A stretch of DNA of 37,294 bases from Pirellulales bacterium (GTDB lineage: Bacteria; Planctomycetota; Planctomycetia; Pirellulales; Thermoguttaceae), in NCBI GenBank assembly GCA_020846145.1, contig JADLEL010000208.1, forward strand, positions 1 to 37,294, in the 5' to 3' direction. The notes under the pieces were generated by a model. That model ran no database searches. It was given only the letters and a program-made list of their open reading frames with translations, and had not been told where the DNA came from. The translations under genes were made by a program, and so were the position numbers. Shown here one piece after another: positions 8,972-16,705 of the stretch. Each line of letters starts with the position of its first letter. The stretch's first letter is position 1.

Positions 8972-10120
8972 ATGAACCGCTCCAACCGCACATCGGTAAT
9001 TTTTTCGTTGATTTCTCTGCTATTTTCCGCTTCAATCCAAGCCCAAGAGGCGAAAACCGAAGCCGGCGAATCAAAAAATGCCGGGAAAATGGAATGGGTG
9101 CGGGTTTCCGACGATAAGCGGGGATTCGTTTTGGAGAAGTCGGGCGGCGCCTTCGTGCCCTGGGGATTCAATTACGATCACGACGAGGACGGCCGCTTGA
9201 TCGAGGATTATTGGGATGCGGAGTGGCCGAAAGTCGAAGCGGACTTTCGGGAGATGAAGCAACTCGGCGCGAACGTGGTCCGCATTCATCTGCAAACGGC
9301 GAAGTTCATGGAGACGGCCGAGCGGCCGAACGAAGCGAATCTTAAACAATTCTCGCGGCTGCTCGATTTGGCCGAGCGAGTACAGTTGCGGCTCGATGTA
9401 ACGGGACTGGGGTGCTATCACAAAAAAGACGTGCCCGACTGGTACGACGCCTTGGATGAAAAAGGCCGCTGGGCCGTGCAGGCCCGGTTTTGGGAGGCGA
9501 TTGCCGCTTGCGGCGCGAACAGCCCGGCCGTCTTCTTCTACGATCTCATGAACGAGCCGGTCGTGCCGGGCGGAAATCGACAGCCGAAAGACTGGCTGGG
9601 ACCCCCCTTCGCCGGGAAGCATTTCGTGCAGTGCATCACGCTCTCGCAAGGTGATCGGCCGCGACCGGAAATCGCCAAGAAATGGATCGCCGAGTTGGCG
9701 GCGGCCATCCGCAAGCACGACCGGCGGCATTTGATTACCGTGGGCTTGGTCGATTGGAGTCTCGACCGCCCGGGATTGACTTCGGGTTTTGTGCCGGAGA
9801 AGATCATCGACGAGATGGATTTCGTTTGCGTGCATCTCTATCCCGAAAAGGGCAAGGGGCAAGCGGCGCTCGACACCTTGGCGGGATTCGCGGTGGGCAA
9901 GCCGATCGTAATCGAGGAGACTTTTCCCCTGAATTGCCCCCTGCCGGAATTCGAAAAATTTCTCGACGATTCGAGAAATCACGCGGCCGGCTGGATCGGC
10001 TTTTATTGGGGGAAAACTCCCGAAGAATGCCGCCGGGGAAATACGATCGCCGACGCCATCACGCTGGCTTGGCTCGAATTGTTTCAGAAGAAGTCGAAGG
10101 AATTCACGGACGGGAAATAA
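8972..10120 (+). CDS. Secreted GH5-like (clan GH-A) glycoside hydrolase
   Basis: This is a 382-residue protein with a signal peptide of about 24 residues (FSLISLLFSASIQAQ). It has a clan GH-A TIM-barrel pattern: FVPWGFNYDHD (61-71), LGANVVRIHLQ (98-108), FFYDLMNEPVV (188-198, with candidate acid/base E195), a VCVHLYP strand (285-291) and PIVIEETF (311-318), where E315 or E316 is the candidate nucleophile. Cellulase, mannanase and related activities share this architecture, so the substrate is not predictable. A GAGGGA sits just before the ATG. It lies 74 bases after the lactate permease on the same strand and next to carbohydrate-type genes. Confidence 0.82.
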   Translation: MNRSNRTSVIFSLISLLFSASIQAQEAKTEAGESKNAGKMEWVRVSDDKRGFVLEKSGGAFVPWGFNYDHDEDGRLIEDYWDAEWPKVEADFREMKQLGANVVRIHLQTAKFMETAERPNEANLKQFSRLLDLAERVQLRLDVTGLGCYHKKDVPDWYDALDEKGRWAVQARFWEAIAACGANSPAVFFYDLMNEPVVPGGNRQPKDWLGPPFAGKHFVQCITLSQGDRPRPEIAKKWIAELAAAIRKHDRRHLITVGLVDWSLDRPGLTSGFVPEKIIDEMDFVCVHLYPEKGKGQAALDTLAGFAVGKPIVIEETFPLNCPLPEFEKFLDDSRNHAAGWIGFYWGKTPEECRRGNTIADAITLAWLELFQKKSKEFTDGK

Positions 10121-10139
10121 TTTTCACCGCGAAAAAAAA

Positions 10140-10167
10140 CGGCGAGCCGGGCCGTCCCCGACCCCGG
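10140..10167. repeat. 28-base GC-rich repeat, copy 1
   Basis: The sequence starts CGGCGAGCCGGGCCGTCC and ends CCCCGG. It matches 36819-36846 at 26 of 28 positions. It lies between the convergent ends of the GH5-like gene and the DUF1080 gene. A role as a transcription stop or dispersed repeat is possible. Confidence 0.65.
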
Positions 10168-10187
10168 TCATGAGATCACGAAGGAAT

Positions 10188-10910
10188 TCACTTCGCTTCC
10201 TTCAACCTCACATTCCTGAACTGCACCTTCATCGGCTCGCCGACGTGGAGTTGCAGGGCGATGATGCCGTCGCGGCGGGCGCGATCGTCTTCGTCGGTTA
10301 CCTCGCACATCGTCCGGCCGTTGATCTTCTCGATGATATGGTTCCCCTTGACGATGAGGTGGTATTCGTTCCACTTTTGCTTTTTGATCGTTTTAGCCAA
10401 TTCGGCCGCATCGGCGAATTTTTCGACGACTATGGGCTTGTGATTTTTGCCGACGACGGTCTTCTGCCCGCGCTCAGCGAGGATGCCGCGGAAGTTTTCG
10501 CCGTAGCAGATGCCGGTGTACTTGTTTTCGGCTTCGATGTCGGCCTGGTAGCCGCTGACGCGCCATTTTTCCTTCTCTTCCCAGCTTCGGAACTGGATGC
10601 CCGAGTTGCCGAAACCCTTGTTGGGCAGGCGGAACTCGGCCTTGAGTTCGAAGTCGGCGGGCTTGCCGCCGCGCCAGATGAGGAACGAGTTATATCCGAG
10701 GGGATTCTCCTTGGTAGTTTCGCCGGTAATAACGCCGTCATCAACGCGCCAGAGCTTGGGGTCTCCATCCCAGCCTTCGAGGGTTTTGCCGTCGAAAAGC
10801 GGCTTGAAGCCTTCGTCCGCGGCGGAAAAAACCGGCCCGGAGGAAATGAGCAAGGGCAGCATCGCACCGGCGAGAAGCATGGATCGTATCGAGGCCGGGG
10901 AAAAACGCAT
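10188..10910 (-). CDS. DUF1080 (3-keto-disaccharide hydrolase-like) secreted protein
   Basis: This is a 240-residue protein. The start at 10910 has AGGAGA eight bases upstream; an in-frame ATG at 11021 only adds an implausible leader. A signal peptide (MLLAGAMLPLLISSGPVFSA) is followed by a single DUF1080 beta-sandwich: FKPLFDGKTLEGW, LWRVDDGVITGE, FELKAEFRLPNKGFGNSGIQFR, GYQADIE and the C-terminal VQFRNVRL. PF06439 members include hydrolases that cleave 3-keto-glycosides, so a role after the neighbouring oxidoreductase is plausible. It is divergent from the Gfo/Idh/MocA gene, with 192 bases between the two starts. Confidence 0.9.
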   Translation of the reverse strand: MRFSPASIRSMLLAGAMLPLLISSGPVFSAADEGFKPLFDGKTLEGWDGDPKLWRVDDGVITGETTKENPLGYNSFLIWRGGKPADFELKAEFRLPNKGFGNSGIQFRSWEEKEKWRVSGYQADIEAENKYTGICYGENFRGILAERGQKTVVGKNHKPIVVEKFADAAELAKTIKKQKWNEYHLIVKGNHIIEKINGRTMCEVTDEDDRARRDGIIALQLHVGEPMKVQFRNVRLKEAK

Positions 10911-11102
10911 GGGGGAAGTCTCCTGTAAAGATCGGCGGGATAGGTAGAGAACGATGCCCGTAAACGTTGATTGTAGCATGGGAAAAGGGAATTGCATCCC
11001 CCCTGGAGGCATGTTTTGCACGCTTGTTTTTCAATAGGCGGCGCGGTAAGCTAATTGATCGAAAGGGGCAGCCACAAAGAACTATTTTCAGGAGCATGTA
11101 TC

Positions 11103-12488
11103 ATGGCTTCCCGCAACATCTCGCGGCGCGATTTGCTCAAATTCGGCTCGGCGGCGGTTGCGCTGCCGTATTTGATCCCGGCAAGCGTGCTTTCGGCCAA
11201 GGATCGGCCCGGCGCGAACGACAAAGTGGTCGTGGGGATCATCGGATTGGGAGGCCGGGCGCAATCGATCGTGAACGAATCGCGGAACATCGCCGATCTA
11301 AAGATCGCCGCCGTCTGCGATTGCTTCGCGCCCCGCATCGATGCGTTCATCAAGAATCTCGGCAAGAACAATAACTGGAAACCGTACCGCGATTTCCGCG
11401 AGATGATCGACAAAGAGAAGCTCGACGGCGTGATGGTCGAGACCACGACCCACGCGCGGGCGTGGATCGCCGTCCAGGCCATGCAAGCGGGCGTCGATAC
11501 GTATATCGAGAAGCCGATGTGTTTGACGATCGCCGAAGGGCGGGCGATGGTGAATGCGGCGCGAAAATGCAAGACCGTCACGCAAGTCGGCACGCAACAG
11601 CGTTCGATGCCGCTGAACAATTGGGCCTCCGACCTGGTGAAAAACGGGGCCATCGGCAAGGTGCATACGGTGATTGCGCCGAATTTCGTCGGCCCGGATG
11701 CGTGGACCAACGAGCCGGCCCAACCACTGCCCGACGGGGGAAGCGCGGACTGGTGGGATATTTGGACCAATCAGGCCGAATTGCGGCCGTATCATGCAAG
11801 TTTGCATTACGGCTGGGATCGCTGGTGGGACTACGACGGCGGCGGGCGGTGTTTCGGCGTGACCGGTTGGGGCACGCATTCCTACGATCAGGTGCAGCGC
11901 GGCTTGGGCACCGACGAAACCGGGCCGGTCGAGATCCGGCTCGAAGAAGAAGTCAAGAATCTGCCCACGGGCAAGTTCGCCAAGGAGCTGCGTCTGCCGG
12001 ACGACACGGGCGTGGATTATCAGGGATTGGCTCAGCCGGTCGCCGGGCCGCGGGCGAAGGTCTCCATGCGCTACGCGAACGGCACGGTGCTGCAATTGCA
12101 ATTGGACGGCGACCGCGGGCCGGGCCTGGGCGCGATTTTCGTCGGCGACAAGGGCAAGATCGAAATCAATCGCGACAAAATCGCCGCGAATCCGAAAGAA
12201 CTTTTGCAGTCGCCGGGCAATCCCGGACATATCACCAAGCCCGAAACGGCGTATCATATCGAAAACTGGCTCGAGTGCGTCAAGAGCCGGAACCGCTGCA
12301 CGGCCGACATCGAGTACGGCCAGCGCGCGAGCACGCTTTGCTACTTGGTGAATATCGTCCGCGCGGTGGGAAAAGTGGGCGAGAAACTCAAGTGGGATCC
12401 GGTTGCGGAACGATTTACCGACTGCGACGAAGCGAATAAGATGCTTTCGCGCCCGCGGCGAAAAGGGTACGAGTTGCCGGTGGCGTAA
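11103..12488 (+). CDS. Gfo/Idh/MocA oxidoreductase, Tat-exported
   Basis: This 461-residue protein starts at 11103 with AGGAG eight bases upstream. An ORF start 48 bases earlier is not supported. Residues 5-30 are a twin-arginine signal (NISRRDLLKFGSAAVALPY). A Rossmann NAD(P)-binding region follows (VVVGIIGLGGRA, 42-53), with the DGVMVETTTHARA strand and the conserved EKPMCL (136-141) whose lysine is typical of the catalytic region. The C-terminal half is a Gfo/Idh/MocA alpha/beta domain with W-rich loops, as in planctomycete and Bacteroidota secreted members. Such enzymes oxidise sugars or related polyols, several making 3-keto-glycosides. The cofactor must be carried through the Tat pathway with the folded enzyme. 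Confidence 0.93.
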   Translation: MASRNISRRDLLKFGSAAVALPYLIPASVLSAKDRPGANDKVVVGIIGLGGRAQSIVNESRNIADLKIAAVCDCFAPRIDAFIKNLGKNNNWKPYRDFREMIDKEKLDGVMVETTTHARAWIAVQAMQAGVDTYIEKPMCLTIAEGRAMVNAARKCKTVTQVGTQQRSMPLNNWASDLVKNGAIGKVHTVIAPNFVGPDAWTNEPAQPLPDGGSADWWDIWTNQAELRPYHASLHYGWDRWWDYDGGGRCFGVTGWGTHSYDQVQRGLGTDETGPVEIRLEEEVKNLPTGKFAKELRLPDDTGVDYQGLAQPVAGPRAKVSMRYANGTVLQLQLDGDRGPGLGAIFVGDKGKIEINRDKIAANPKELLQSPGNPGHITKPETAYHIENWLECVKSRNRCTADIEYGQRASTLCYLVNIVRAVGKVGEKLKWDPVAERFTDCDEANKMLSRPRRKGYELPVA

Positions 12489-12502
12489 GAAGAAATTCCT
12501 AA

Positions 12503-12584
12503 AGCGAGCCGCCGGGTTCATCCCGGCGCATCGGTTGGAATTACCGTATCGGACGAAGCGCCGGGATAAACCCGGCGGCTCGCT
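12503..12584. repeat. Palindromic repeat with 27-base arms
   Basis: Positions 12503-12529 (AGCGAGCCGCCGGGTT...) and 12558-12584 are inverted copies with one mismatch and a 28-base loop. The hairpin begins 14 bases after the Gfo/Idh/MocA stop and ends 43 bases before the TIM-barrel gene. It may attenuate or protect a joint transcript, or simply be a dispersed element. Confidence 0.8.
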
Positions 12585-12627
12585 AAAGCGCAACAGGTTA
12601 ATTATCACAAACGATGAAGGTCGAATT

Positions 12628-13515
12628 ATGACTCTCAAATATGTTACTGCCGCTATTTTGGGTTTATGCGCATTTTCGAATGCGGCGAGCGGGGAGGAGA
12701 AGAAGAATTATCCCTTCTTCCCCTTCTGCATCGATTGGCACGACGCCAAACACCGCAACTTCGAAGAGCAAGCCGTAATGCTCAAGGAATTGGGCTACGA
12801 CGGCGTGGGGCATATCTGGCTCGATAAGGTCGAGGAGCGGATCAAAACGCTCGACACCGAGGGGCTGAAGCTGTATCAGATCACGATGCAGGTCGATCTC
12901 GCGCCGGACAAGCCGGCCTACGATCCCAAGTTCAAGGAGGTTCTCGCGCTCATTAAAGGACGGAAGGTGCAGTTTTGCCTGCTCGTCAGCGGCGGCAAGC
13001 CGTCCGATCCGGCGCTGGATGACCGGGCGGTGAAAGTGTTGCGCGAAATGTCCGATCTGGCGGCCGACTCCGGCGCGCAGTTGCTGCTCTATCCGCACCA
13101 GAACGATTGGGTGGAGCGGATCGAGGACGCGGTCCGCGTGGCCGAGAAGACCGATCGCCCGAACGTCGGCGTGATGTTCAACCTCTGCCATTGGCTGAAG
13201 GTCGATAAGAGCCGCGATTACAAGCCGCTCTTGAAAAAGGCCCTGCCGCGGTTGTGGGCGGTGTCGATCAACGGCGCCGACGAACGCGACGACAAGATCG
13301 GCTGGGAACGCTACATCCAGCCGCTGGGCCAAGGCTCGTTCGACGTGGGCAAGTTCCTCCGCACGCTCAAGGAATTGGGCTACCGCGGCCCGATCGGCCT
13401 GCAATGCTACGGCATCGCCGGCGATACGCGCGAGCATTTGGCGCGCTCGATGGAGGCGTGGAAGAAGCTGCGGGCGGGAATTCTTCCAAATAGGCAACGG
13501 TTTAGCGGATTATAG
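12628..13515 (+). CDS. Secreted xylose-isomerase-like TIM-barrel protein
   Basis: This is a 295-residue protein. The start at 12628 places a clear signal peptide (VTAAILGLCAFSNAASG) at the N-terminus; the longer open frame upstream runs through the repeat at 12503-12584. The sugar-phosphate isomerase/epimerase fold is shown by FFPFCIDWHD, MLKELGYDGVGHIW, LYQITMQVDLA, LLLYPHQNDW, VGVMFNLCHWLKVD and the terminal GYRGPIGLQCYGI strand. The H and D/E residues in these strands are candidate metal ligands. Related secreted proteins act as lyases, hydratases or epimerases on keto-sugars. Its position behind the Gfo/Idh/MocA gene and near DUF1080 fits such a role, which is an inference. Confidence 0.85.
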   Translation: MTLKYVTAAILGLCAFSNAASGEEKKNYPFFPFCIDWHDAKHRNFEEQAVMLKELGYDGVGHIWLDKVEERIKTLDTEGLKLYQITMQVDLAPDKPAYDPKFKEVLALIKGRKVQFCLLVSGGKPSDPALDDRAVKVLREMSDLAADSGAQLLLYPHQNDWVERIEDAVRVAEKTDRPNVGVMFNLCHWLKVDKSRDYKPLLKKALPRLWAVSINGADERDDKIGWERYIQPLGQGSFDVGKFLRTLKELGYRGPIGLQCYGIAGDTREHLARSMEAWKKLRAGILPNRQRFSGL

Positions 13516-13595
13516 AAAGCTATTACTCGTTTCCACACTCCGCCGGCAGTGGCAACCGGCGCGAAGCCGGTCTTCTATCGAGAGCCGGAATCGGC

Positions 13596-13601
13596 TAGAA
13601 T
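13596..13601 (+). promoter_or_regulatory. Possible -10 element (TAGAAT) upstream of ABC exporter
   Basis: TAGAAT lies 30 bases before the TTG start of the ABC exporter. No good -35 is seen: the hexamer 17 bases upstream is TTCTAT. It is a weak prediction from the motif alone. Confidence 0.25.
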
Positions 13602-13631
13602 AGTCTTCGAAGGCATGAACTTCCCCCCACA

Positions 13632-15977
13632 TTGCAGAATATCTCCGTGTCCGTTCGTTTGTCCTCCACTCCAGAGCTTTGGGAAAATCTGGCCGGTGAA
13701 TTCCGCGGCGCGATCGATTCGCGGCTTCAGCCGGGCGAAATCCCCTTGTCCGTGCTCGAAACCGATCTGGACGAAAACCTGCATTACGCGCGCGGGTTGG
13801 TGGTCTTGACCGACCGCCGCTTGCTTTGGGCAGGGCCGATTCGCGGGAAAAACGGCCCCGTTTCTTGCGAAAATACGCCCTGTCAATCGTGGACGCTCGA
13901 TGCCTCGGTAAGTTTGCGCGTCCGCGATCAAGCCGGCATCGGCGTTTTGGAACTCTTGGGCGACGGGGGGCGGCATTGCTTCTGGAATTACACGGCCGGA
14001 AAAGCCCCGCTCGCCCATCGGTTGCTCGAACGGTTCCATTGCTTTCGCCAGGGCGATCCCCCGCCCGAAGAAGAGGAATCCTCCTCGGAAATTCTCGGCG
14101 CCGTTTGCCCGACGTGCGGCGGCATCCTGTCGCCGGAGCAGGAAGTATGCCCCGAATGCGAAAGCGGCAAGGCCAAGCCGCCGGTGCAATCGCTGTTTCG
14201 CCTGAAACGCTTCGCCCAACCGCGGCTCGGCATGATCCTGTTCGGCTTCGCGCTGCTCTTCTCCTACAATTTCGTCGGGCTCGTCCCCAACTATATCATC
14301 ATGCCGCTCACGGATAACGTGTTGACGCCGCGGATGAAAGGAGAAAGCGTCGATTATCATCTGGCCGTTTTTTATCTCTTGGGGATGGGCGGGGCCTGGA
14401 CGTTATCCTGGTTGTTGAATTGGGCCAGGCTTTACGTGCTGTCCTTCGTCAGCGAGAGCATCGCCGCCGACCTGCGCAATCATACCTACGATCATCTGCA
14501 ATCGCTCTCGCTGGAGTTTTACGGCGGCAAACGCACCGGCGACCTGATCGCGCGGGTCAGCACCGATTCCGACCGCATCTGCTATTTTCTCTCGGTGAAC
14601 CTGTTGGATTTCGTCAATAACCTCGTGATGGGCCTGATGACCGGCTGCATTTTGTTCTACGTGAATCCGCGCCTCGCCCTGGTTACGCTGCTGCCGTTGC
14701 CGGTGATCGCGTTTTTGGTCCATAAAGTCCGCGCCCGCTTGCGGCAAGGATTCCTCTTGGGCGGGCGGGTATGGAGCGAATTGACCAGCGTGCTGGCCGA
14801 CACCATCCCCGGCATCCGCGTGGTGAAGGCCTTCGCGCAGGAGCGCCGCGAAGTCGAGCGGTTCCGCGCCACGAACACCCGCGTTTTTCAGGCCAACAAC
14901 CGCGTGAATATCCTTTGGTCGTTTTTCGAATCGGTCGTCGGCTACTTGACGAACTTGGGTTTGCTCGTGGTTTGGGTCTTTAGCGCGTGGAAAATCTTCG
15001 CGCAGCCGCCCGTCCTCGATCCCGCGAAGGCCGGTTCCTCGCTCATCACCGTGGGCATGCTGCTCGCGTTCGTGCTGTACATCAAGGAGTTCTACTCGCG
15101 GATGGATTCGATGAGCCGCTTTCTGGCGGCCATGCAGCGGGCGGGTGCGAGCACGCAGCGGGTCTTCGCCATCCTCGACCGCGCGCCCAGCGTGGCCGAA
15201 CCCAAGCGGCCGGTGCATCCCGGCAGGCTGAAGGGCAAGGTCGAGTTCCGCGACGTCGGCTTTCAATACGGAACCCGCCGCGTGCTGCAGGACGTGAATT
15301 TGGCCATCGAGCCGGGCGAGATGATCGGCCTGGTCGGCCCTAGCGGGGCGGGAAAATCGACCATCGTGAATCTCGTGTGCCGCTTTTACGACGTCGGCGA
15401 AGGCGCGCTCTTGGCCGACGGCGTCGATATCCGCCAATATCCCCTCGAAGAATACCGGCGGCATATCGGCATCGTGCTGCAGGAGCCGTTTTTATTCTTC
15501 GGCACGATTGCGGAAAACATCGCTTACGGCAAGCCGGGCGCCTCGCGCGAGGAGATCGTCGCCGCCGCCCGCGCCGCCCGGGCGCACGAGTTCATCCTCC
15601 GCCTGCCCGACGGCTACGATTCGATGGTCGGCGAGCGCGGCCAGACGCTCTCCGGCGGCGAGCGGCAGCGGATCAGCATCGCCCGGGCGTTGTTGATCGA
15701 CCCGCGGATATTGATCCTCGACGAGGCCACTTCGTCGGTCGATACGGAGACGGAGCGCGAAATCCAACTCGCGCTGGAGCATCTGGTTCAAGGTCGGACG
15801 ACGATCGCCATCGCCCACCGCTTGAGCACGCTCCGCCGCGCCGACCGCCTGGCGGTCGTGGAACGCGGCCGGATCACCGAAGTCGGCCCGCACGCCGAAT
15901 TGCTGGAGCGTTCCGGCACTTATGCCCGCTTGTATCGCGCCCAGTTGGAAATGAACGAAGGCCGCGCCAAGAAGTAA
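13632..15977 (+). CDS. ABC exporter with N-terminal PH-like and zinc-ribbon extension
   Basis: This is a 781-residue ABC half-exporter (permease fused to ATPase) in the inner membrane. Residues 1-140 look like a bacterial PH-type beta domain (RGLVVLTDRRLLWAG near 54-68). Residues 159-176 form a CPTC...CPEC zinc ribbon. The type I exporter membrane domain spans about 200-480. The ATPase follows with Walker A GPSGAGKST (569-577), Q-loop VLQEPFLF, signature LSGGERQ (673-679), Walker B ILILDEATS (D697/E698) and H-loop H729. The substrate is unknown. The start is uncertain: no ATG is in frame, TTG at 13632 or GTG at 13647 is likely, and no clear ribosome site is seen. hslV follows 42 bases downstream. 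Confidence 0.9.
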   Translation: MQNISVSVRLSSTPELWENLAGEFRGAIDSRLQPGEIPLSVLETDLDENLHYARGLVVLTDRRLLWAGPIRGKNGPVSCENTPCQSWTLDASVSLRVRDQAGIGVLELLGDGGRHCFWNYTAGKAPLAHRLLERFHCFRQGDPPPEEEESSSEILGAVCPTCGGILSPEQEVCPECESGKAKPPVQSLFRLKRFAQPRLGMILFGFALLFSYNFVGLVPNYIIMPLTDNVLTPRMKGESVDYHLAVFYLLGMGGAWTLSWLLNWARLYVLSFVSESIAADLRNHTYDHLQSLSLEFYGGKRTGDLIARVSTDSDRICYFLSVNLLDFVNNLVMGLMTGCILFYVNPRLALVTLLPLPVIAFLVHKVRARLRQGFLLGGRVWSELTSVLADTIPGIRVVKAFAQERREVERFRATNTRVFQANNRVNILWSFFESVVGYLTNLGLLVVWVFSAWKIFAQPPVLDPAKAGSSLITVGMLLAFVLYIKEFYSRMDSMSRFLAAMQRAGASTQRVFAILDRAPSVAEPKRPVHPGRLKGKVEFRDVGFQYGTRRVLQDVNLAIEPGEMIGLVGPSGAGKSTIVNLVCRFYDVGEGALLADGVDIRQYPLEEYRRHIGIVLQEPFLFFGTIAENIAYGKPGASREEIVAAARAARAHEFILRLPDGYDSMVGERGQTLSGGERQRISIARALLIDPRILILDEATSSVDTETEREIQLALEHLVQGRTTIAIAHRLSTLRRADRLAVVERGRITEVGPHAELLERSGTYARLYRAQLEMNEGRAKK

Positions 15978-16019
15978 ACGGTGAATTATCCAATTCCCAA
16001 GAACCCCAATCCCCTTCCC

Positions 16020-16559
16020 ATGAAAAGCCATTCCACGACTATTTTGACGATTCGCCACCAAGGCGTGGTCGCGATGGGCGGCGACGGCCAGGTAACCGTC
16101 GGCAATTCGATCATGAAGGCCGATGCCGTCAAAATCCGCCGCCTGATGAACGACAAGGTCATCACCGGATTCGCCGGTTCGACGGCCGACGCATTCGCGC
16201 TTTTGGAGCGTTTTGAAGCCAAGCTCAAGGACTATCCGTCGAACGTGCCCCGCGCGGCGACTGAGCTTGCCAAAGAGTGGCGCACCGACCGCGCCTTGCG
16301 ACGGCTCGAGGCGATGATGGCCGTCGTCGATGCGAAGCACACGCTGCTTCTGACCGGCAACGGCGACGTGGTCCAGCCCACCGACAACGTGTTGGGCATC
16401 GGTTCCGGCGGCAATTACGCCGTGGCCGCGGCACGCGCGCTCATCGCCCACAGCACGCTCTCCGCCGTCGAAATTGTCCGCACGGCTTTGACCATCGCGG
16501 CGGGAATTGACATTTATACGAATACGAATATCATGGTGGAGGAGTTGAAAGAGGGGTGA
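16020..16559 (+). CDS. hslV: HslV, ATP-dependent protease peptidase subunit
   Basis: This 179-residue threonine peptidase of the HslUV (ClpYQ) complex sits in the cytoplasm. A short propeptide MKSHS precedes [10 protein letters not shown]. Thr6, exposed after processing, would be the catalytic N-terminal nucleophile. Conserved blocks include [50 protein letters not shown] and the terminal NTNIMVEEL. The ATG at 16020 is preferred over a GTG at 15981, which would give a non-conserved leader. Its partner hslU does not follow directly: a reverse transcriptase gene lies between them, whereas hslV and hslU are normally adjacent. Confidence 0.97.
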   Translation: MKSHSTTILTIRHQGVVAMGGDGQVTVGNSIMKADAVKIRRLMNDKVITGFAGSTADAFALLERFEAKLKDYPSNVPRAATELAKEWRTDRALRRLEAMMAVVDAKHTLLLTGNGDVVQPTDNVLGIGSGGNYAVAAARALIAHSTLSAVEIVRTALTIAAGIDIYTNTNIMVEELKEG

Positions 16560-16587
16560 GGGGCGAGGTGTGTGGGGCGAGGGTTGC

Positions 16588-16631
16588 CTCGTTCCAACGC
16601 TCTGCATGGGAACGCAATTCCCCGACGCTCC
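16588..16631. repeat. CTCGTTCC...GGGAACGCAATT repeat unit
   Basis: The unit starts CTCGTTCCAACGCTCTGC and continues with TGGGAACGCAATTCCCCGACGCTCC. It is related to the units at 26245-26299, 28631-28771 and 33683-33732. It lies between the hslV stop and the reverse transcriptase. It is open in the RT frame but reads as the typical repeat translation (SAWERNSPTL), so it should not be counted as RT coding sequence. Confidence 0.8.
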
Positions 16632-16705
16632 AGCTTGGGAGCAACATTTTGAAAATAGCACCGCAACCAAAATCGACGAAATCACAGTGTAAGTCTGTGC
16701 TCGAA

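Noticed and set aside
16556..16705. Fifty-residue N-terminal extension of the RT from GTG overlapping the hslV stop
   Set aside because: It mostly translates a dispersed repeat. The overlap could allow coupled translation, so it is kept only as a less likely alternative.
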